Source of the DNA: Alphaproteobacteria bacterium
Lineage (GTDB): Bacteria; Pseudomonadota; Alphaproteobacteria; Geminicoccales; Geminicoccaceae
Direction: 5' to 3'
DNA: 64,000 bases
Assembly: GCA_027045875.1 (NCBI GenBank)
Contig: JALUAG010000011.1
Span: forward strand, 1 to 64,000
How positions within the stretch are numbered: position 1 is the first letter of the stretch; each line of letters begins with the position of its first letter. The position numbers and the translations under genes are program-made. Positions 59,694 through 64,000 of this stretch are shown here, piece by piece. Below the pieces are notes generated by a model that had not been told where the DNA came from, searched no databases, and saw only the letters and a program-made list of their open reading frames with translations.

Positions 59694-60503
59694 TCAGGCT
59701 CCGCGCCGCGCCGTCGAGGAACGCTCGAGCTGCCAGTCCACCACCAGATTGACGCCGATGGTGAGGACGGCGATGGCGGCGGCGGGAATGAGGGGAATCG
59801 GCAGCCCGAAGCTGATGGCGTTGGCGTTGTCGCGCACCATGCCGCCCCAGTCGGCCGCCGGCGGCTGGATGCCGAGGCCGAGGAAGGAGAGGGAGCTCAG
59901 GAACAGGAAGGCGAAACAGAAGCGCAGCCCGAACTCGGCGATGAGGGGCGGCAGGGTGTTGGGCAGCACCTCACGGAAGACGATCCAGCCCAGGCGTTCG
60001 CCGCGCAGCCGCGCCACCTCGACGAAATCCATCACCACCACGTCCATCGCCACCGCACGCGCGAGCCGGAAGACGCGGGTCGAATCGAGCACCGCGATGA
60101 CCAGGATCAGGATCACCACCGAAGGCGGCAGCACGGCCAGGACGACGAGGGCGAAGATGAGGGTCGGAATGGCCATCAGCGTATCGATGGCCCGGCTCAG
60201 CACCATGTCCACCCAGCCGCCCACCACCGCCGCCAGATAGCCGAGGGTCATGCCGATGGTGAAGGAGAGGAGGGTGGCGGCGAGGGCGACGCCGATGGTG
60301 CGCGAGGCCCCCCACAGAAGCCGGCTCAGCATGTCGCGGCCGAGATTGTCGGTGCCGAGCGGATGGGCGGCGGAGAAGGGCTCCCAGACATCGCCCACCA
60401 CCTCCGCCTCGCCGTAGGGCGAGACCAGGGGGCCGATCACCGCCGCCGCCACGTAGACGGCGATGATGGCGAAGCCGACGAGGACGCTGGGACGCGGGCG
60501 CAT
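59694..60503 (-). CDS. ABC transporter permease, DppC-type
   Basis: 269 residues and five to six helices. Motifs: YGEAEVVGDVWEPFSAAHPL with GTDNLGRDMLSRLLWGAS near the N-terminus (DppC hallmark), and the EAA loop EVARLRGERLGWIVFREVLP with LPNTLPPLIAEFGLRF. It is three bases from the permease gene upstream and three bases from the ATPase gene. Confidence 0.95.
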   Translation of the reverse strand: MRPRPSVLVGFAIIAVYVAAAVIGPLVSPYGEAEVVGDVWEPFSAAHPLGTDNLGRDMLSRLLWGASRTIGVALAATLLSFTIGMTLGYLAAVVGGWVDMVLSRAIDTLMAIPTLIFALVVLAVLPPSVVILILVIAVLDSTRVFRLARAVAMDVVVMDFVEVARLRGERLGWIVFREVLPNTLPPLIAEFGLRFCFAFLFLSSLSFLGLGIQPPAADWGGMVRDNANAISFGLPIPLIPAAAIAVLTIGVNLVVDWQLERSSTARRGA

Positions 60504-60506
60504 CGG

Positions 60507-61463
60507 CTATCTCGCATGCCGGATGCGCGGGTTGGCGAGGATCGCCAGCACGTCCGCGGTGAGATTGAGCAGCACGTAGGTGGCGGCGAAGATGATGCCG
60601 GTCGCCTGCACCACCGGCACGTCCCGCTTGGCCACCGCATCGACCATGAGCTGTCCCATGCCGGGGTAGACGAACACCACCTCCACCACCACCACGCCGA
60701 CCACCAGATAGGCGAGGTTGATCACCACCACGTTGATGATCGGCGAGAGGGCGTTGGGCAGGGCGTGCCGGAGGGTGATGCGCGCACGGGTGAGCCCCTT
60801 GAGCTCGGCGGTCTCGATGTAGGGGCTGGCCATGACGTTGACGATCGCCGCCCGGGTCATGCGCATCATGTGGGCGATGACGACGAGGGACAGGGTGGCG
60901 ACCGGCAGGGTCACCGCGTAGAGCCGGTCGGCGAAACTCATGCCCGGGAACACGCTGGCGATGGACGGTACCCAGAACAGCTTCACCGCGAAGACGAAGA
61001 TCAGGATGTAGCCGATGAAGAACTCCGGCATGGAGATGGCCGACAGGGTGACGATGGAGATCGCCTTGTCGAGCCAGGTCTCGCGGTAGCGGGCGGCGAC
61101 GATGCCCAGGGTGATGGCCACCGGCACCGCGAAGGCGGCGGCCACGCCGGCAAGGAAGAGGGTGTTCTCGAGGCGGCCCGCGATCATCTCGCCGATGGGC
61201 ACGCGATTGGCGAGGGAGGTGCCGAGATCGCCCCGAAGGAACCCCGAGAGCCAGTCGAGATAGCGGATCCAGGCCGGGCGATCGAGCCCGAGGTCCTCGC
61301 GGATCGCCGCCACCGCCTCGGGGGTGGCGGACTGGCCGAGGATCGCCTGGGCGACGTCGCCGGGAAGGATCTCGGTGCCGGCGAAGATCAGGGCCGACAC
61401 CACGAGGAGGGTGCCCGCGCCCAGCGCCAGGCGCTGGGCGACGAGCTTGACGAGTGGATGCAT
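60507..61463 (-). CDS. ABC transporter permease, DppB-type
   Basis: 318 residues, six helices. N-terminal GTLLVVSALIFAGTEILPGD and the EAA loop region ELKGLTRARITLRHALPNAL (the ArpE-type loop for ATPase coupling) identify it. The first helix has no cleavable signal. It begins four bases after the substrate-binding protein stop. Confidence 0.95.
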   Translation of the reverse strand: MHPLVKLVAQRLALGAGTLLVVSALIFAGTEILPGDVAQAILGQSATPEAVAAIREDLGLDRPAWIRYLDWLSGFLRGDLGTSLANRVPIGEMIAGRLENTLFLAGVAAAFAVPVAITLGIVAARYRETWLDKAISIVTLSAISMPEFFIGYILIFVFAVKLFWVPSIASVFPGMSFADRLYAVTLPVATLSLVVIAHMMRMTRAAIVNVMASPYIETAELKGLTRARITLRHALPNALSPIINVVVINLAYLVVGVVVVEVVFVYPGMGQLMVDAVAKRDVPVVQATGIIFAATYVLLNLTADVLAILANPRIRHAR

Positions 61464-61467
61464 GGAC

Positions 61468-63042
61468 TCAGAGGTCGGTGAAGTAGAGCTGCTCCGACAC
61501 CCGGAGACCGGTCAGCACGGGCACCGGCACGAAGCCGGCGACATTGTCCCGCGAGCCGAACAGGTAGTTGTTGAACATGGGGATGATCTCGCCGCCGTCC
61601 TCCCAGACCATCTTCTGCATTTCCCAGTAGAGCTGCTTGCGCTTCTCGAAATCGAGCTCGGCCCGGGCCTCGATCAGCAGCTTGTCGAACTCGGGACGCT
61701 TCCAGAAGCTCTCGTTCCACGGCGCATCCGACTTGTAGGCCACCGAGAACATGAGATCGGCCGTCGGCCGCCCGCCCCAGTAGGAGCCCACGAACGGCTT
61801 CTTCATCCACACGTTGGACCAGTAGCCGTCATTGGGCTCGCGCACGACCTCGAGCTTGATGCCCGCCTTCGCCAGATGCTGGGCGTAGAGCTGGGCGGCG
61901 TCCACCGCCCCGGTGAAGGCGGCATCGGCGATGTGCAGCTGGATGGGCCCCTCGTAGCCCGACTTTTCCATGTGGAACTTGGCCTTGTCGGGATCGTAGG
62001 TGCGCTGCGGCAGCTCGCTGTTGAAGAAGGGGTCGAAGTCGGGGATCGGATGGTCGTTGCCGATCCGCCCGTAGCCGCGCAGGATCTTGTCCACCAGTTC
62101 CTCGCGGTCGATGCCCCATTTGAGGGCGAGACGGAGGTGGTTGTTGTCGAAGGGCGGCGTGTCGCAGCGCATCACGAAGGTGTAGTGGCCGGCGCTCGGC
62201 ACGTCGATGACCAGCACCCCGGGCGCCCGCTCCAGCAGGTTCACCGTCTTCGGATCGAGACGGTTGATGAAATGCACGGCGCCCGTCTGCAGGGCGCTCG
62301 TGCGGGCGGTGAGATCGTTGAGGGCCAGGGTCTCGACCGAATCGGCCCAGCCGCGCCCCTCCTTCCAGTAGTCCGGATTGCGCTTGGCCAGGGTCCGCAC
62401 ACCCGGCTCGAAGCTCTCGATGACATAGGGGCCGGTGCCGATTGCCTCGGTGAAGTCGCTGCCCTCGGGAACGATCAGCACGTGATAGTCCGAGAGCACG
62501 TAGGGGAGATCGGCGCTCGGGGTCTCGAGCTCGAAGGTGACCTCGTACTTGCCGGTCGCCTTCACCTCCTTGATGACCTCGAGATAGCCCTTGGCGCCCG
62601 ACTTCGAATCGGGTCCCCGGTGATGGTTCACCGAATAGACCACGTCGGGCGCGGTCATCTCCTTGCCGTTGTGGAACGTGACGCCCTTTCTGAGCTTGAA
62701 CACCCAGACCGAGGCGTCGGCACTGGCCTCCCAGCTCTCCGCGAGTTCGGGGATGGGCTGGACCTTCTCGTCGAGCTCCACGAGACAGTTGCCCCACTGG
62801 TAGCCGACGGTCTGGGCGTAGGTCGCGGTGTAGGTCGCCGGATCGAGGCTGTCGGTGGCGGCCGCCCCGTCGAGCCCCAGCTTCAGATGCCCGCCGCGTT
62901 TCGGCGTCTCCGCCCACGCGCGCCCTAGCAGCCCCGGCGCCAGCGCCGCCGAGGCGCCGAGCAGCGCCGTCGAGCCGAGAAAACGGCGTCGCGGCAGAAG
63001 CAGTCCGCCGTGCCCGGATCCCGTTCCCGGTTTTTCGGCCAT
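61468..63042 (-). CDS. ABC transporter substrate-binding protein, peptide/nickel type
   Basis: 524 residues of the SBP family 5. A twin-arginine signal (LPRRRFLGSTALLGA, about 16-30) precedes AWAETPKRGG. Family segments are WVFKLRKGVTFHNGKEMTA, VYSVNHHRGPDSKSGAKG and IGTGPYVIESFEPG. Tat export suggests a folded or metal-bearing form, but the ligand (peptide, opine, nickel chelate) is unknown. First gene of the operon; 212 bases separate it from the plus-strand gene at 63255. Confidence 0.95.
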   Translation of the reverse strand: MAEKPGTGSGHGGLLLPRRRFLGSTALLGASAALAPGLLGRAWAETPKRGGHLKLGLDGAAATDSLDPATYTATYAQTVGYQWGNCLVELDEKVQPIPELAESWEASADASVWVFKLRKGVTFHNGKEMTAPDVVYSVNHHRGPDSKSGAKGYLEVIKEVKATGKYEVTFELETPSADLPYVLSDYHVLIVPEGSDFTEAIGTGPYVIESFEPGVRTLAKRNPDYWKEGRGWADSVETLALNDLTARTSALQTGAVHFINRLDPKTVNLLERAPGVLVIDVPSAGHYTFVMRCDTPPFDNNHLRLALKWGIDREELVDKILRGYGRIGNDHPIPDFDPFFNSELPQRTYDPDKAKFHMEKSGYEGPIQLHIADAAFTGAVDAAQLYAQHLAKAGIKLEVVREPNDGYWSNVWMKKPFVGSYWGGRPTADLMFSVAYKSDAPWNESFWKRPEFDKLLIEARAELDFEKRKQLYWEMQKMVWEDGGEIIPMFNNYLFGSRDNVAGFVPVPVLTGLRVSEQLYFTDL

Positions 63043-63254
63043 CGCCCCACTCCCTTCCTGTTGTCCCGCCCCTGCGAGGGGTCGGATGCCGTTGTGGCGG
63101 AAGTTTGGCCGACCTGGGCCCGAGGATCAACCGTCGCCTGATTGCAGCGGCCGACCCTCGAGGGCGGCCGAGGGGCATTCGCGAGTGGCACTTTACGTCG
63201 GGCGCCGCCGTCGCTACTCGGGTACGTCCATGGTAGCGATCCCCGCAGCTCGGA

Positions 63255-63995
63255 GTGCGCTTCATGCACGCGTCGCCGCCGAATTCGATCCGCCGGCAAC
63301 TGACGAACGCCGGAGACCGCGAACGAGTGGCGCTGGGCGATCGATCGGCGAAGAAGAATTTCGCGGAACGGCTCTCCCGAGCATTGGCGCAACTGGTCGC
63401 CGACGGACTCCGCGAAGCGTTTCCGGGAATTTTGCCTGACGAAAGGGGACGAGGACAGGAGTCGAGAGCTCGAACCGCTCGGGGATTCAAGAAGCTGGAC
63501 GTGAATTACAGCACCCCGGAACTCGGCTTGGGACTGGGCGTCTCCATCAAGACACTCAACTTCGTCGATCCTCGTTCCTCGCGATACACGAAGAACTACA
63601 CACGCATCGACAACGAACTCAGGGCAGAAGCGATGGACTACCATCGCCGGCAGCCCTACGCGGTACTGGTCGCCCTCGTGTTCCTTCCGATCGACGCTTG
63701 CGACGACGGTTCCCCCGAGCGCAAGTCGAGCCTCGCCAAAGCGGTAGAGATCTTCCGTTTTCGCGCGGGCCGCGAGGATCCCGGCGATTTGCCGGAGCTG
63801 TTCGAACGGATCTTTCTGATGCTCTACGAAACGGCACCCGAGCGGCTCGGCGAGCTCACGTGTCTGGACGTCTGCGACAAGTTGCCGAAATACGGTCGGC
63901 CCCGACGCAACATCCGAACGTTGGCGCAGGTCCTGGACGAAATCGTCGCGACCTACGATCAGCGCAACAAACCGAGAATAGAGTGGGACGATTGA
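63255..63995 (+). CDS. Conserved hypothetical, possible restriction-type nuclease
   Basis: 246 residues, no signal or helix. Not assigned to a named family. Segments such as FAERLSRALAQLVADGLREA, PDERGRGQESRARTARGF, LDVNYSTPELGLGLGVSIKT, NYTRIDNELRAEAMDYHRRQ and YAVLVALVFLPIDACDD look conserved and I have seen similar proteins near methyltransferase/helicase genes. Asp82 and Lys99 in VSIKT could be a variant PD-(D/E)xK site. Codon use seems a little less GC-biased than in flanking genes, consistent with transfer. An ATG at 63998, two bases after its stop, begins another gene beyond the window. Confidence 0.7.
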   Translation: MRFMHASPPNSIRRQLTNAGDRERVALGDRSAKKNFAERLSRALAQLVADGLREAFPGILPDERGRGQESRARTARGFKKLDVNYSTPELGLGLGVSIKTLNFVDPRSSRYTKNYTRIDNELRAEAMDYHRRQPYAVLVALVFLPIDACDDGSPERKSSLAKAVEIFRFRAGREDPGDLPELFERIFLMLYETAPERLGELTCLDVCDKLPKYGRPRRNIRTLAQVLDEIVATYDQRNKPRIEWDD

Positions 63996-64000
63996 GGATG

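Noticed and set aside
58998-61481. Plus-strand His/Asp-rich open frame of about 827 residues
   Set aside because: Antisense to the ABC ATPase and permeases. The His/Asp richness comes from reversed Val/Met/Ile codons.

Overview
The window is about 64 kb of very GC-rich, tightly packed chromosomal DNA (roughly 70% G+C by eye). The best-supported source is an alphaproteobacterium. The aa3 cytochrome oxidase genes are arranged coxB-coxA-ctaB-(small coxF-like ORF)-ctaG-coxC-DUF983-SURF1 and run on into thrC and an M16 peptidase, which is an alphaproteobacterial order. rsmE is divergent from ubiA, gph is divergent from glmU, and a perfect CtrA-type box (TTAA-N7-TTAAC) lies at 11189-11204. A more exact lineage (Rhodospirillales or Geminicoccales-like) is only a guess. 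I see no rRNA, CRISPR array, insertion sequence or prophage.

Layout. 1-435: remnant of a DNA methyltransferase-like N-terminus. 436-11116: housekeeping genes secA, yqgE, a peroxiredoxin/OsmC/GST run, uvrA, pyrD and cysQ. 11189-12619: a CtrA box and a degenerate GGDEF-EAL protein. 13001-17419: opgD-like, serA and serC. 17511-28682: one long minus-strand unit of 12 closely spaced genes (coxB to the M16 peptidase) with a perfect FNR/FixK-type box upstream. 28859-33970: DUF3422, rsmE, ubiA, an LLM oxidoreductase, chaC and a small secreted protein. 34043-38685: a small coiled-coil protein and ccoG-ccoH-ccoI (fixGHI) without ccoNOQP. 38698-46393: a hydrolase, a DeoR regulator, a Ugp-type ABC transporter, an EEP-family phosphatase/nuclease and an SDR, which look like one inducible catabolic locus.

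46540-52721: dacF-SPOR, TPR-SH3, glmU, gph, tRNA-Val(CAC) and a frameshifted glycosyltransferase. 52763-54388: a macro-domain protein and an M48 protease. 54395-58047: a two-component system whose sensor carries a 13-residue poly-Asp run, divergent from a four-EF-hand exported protein and a cytochrome b561 with an acidic extramembrane loop. This looks like a cation-sensing and redox module and is the most intriguing locus here. 58044-63042: a dipeptide/nickel-type ABC importer. 63255-63995: an orphan protein with features of a restriction-type nuclease, running into another gene at the window edge.

Working together: the cox unit encodes the three catalytic subunits plus heme A synthesis (CtaB, CtaA) and copper/heme insertion (CtaG, SURF1). 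ubiA supplies ubiquinone. ccoGHI supplies copper-site assembly for a cbb3 oxidase that must be encoded elsewhere, if it exists. Functions were assigned by motif and family recognition from reading; no database search was run.
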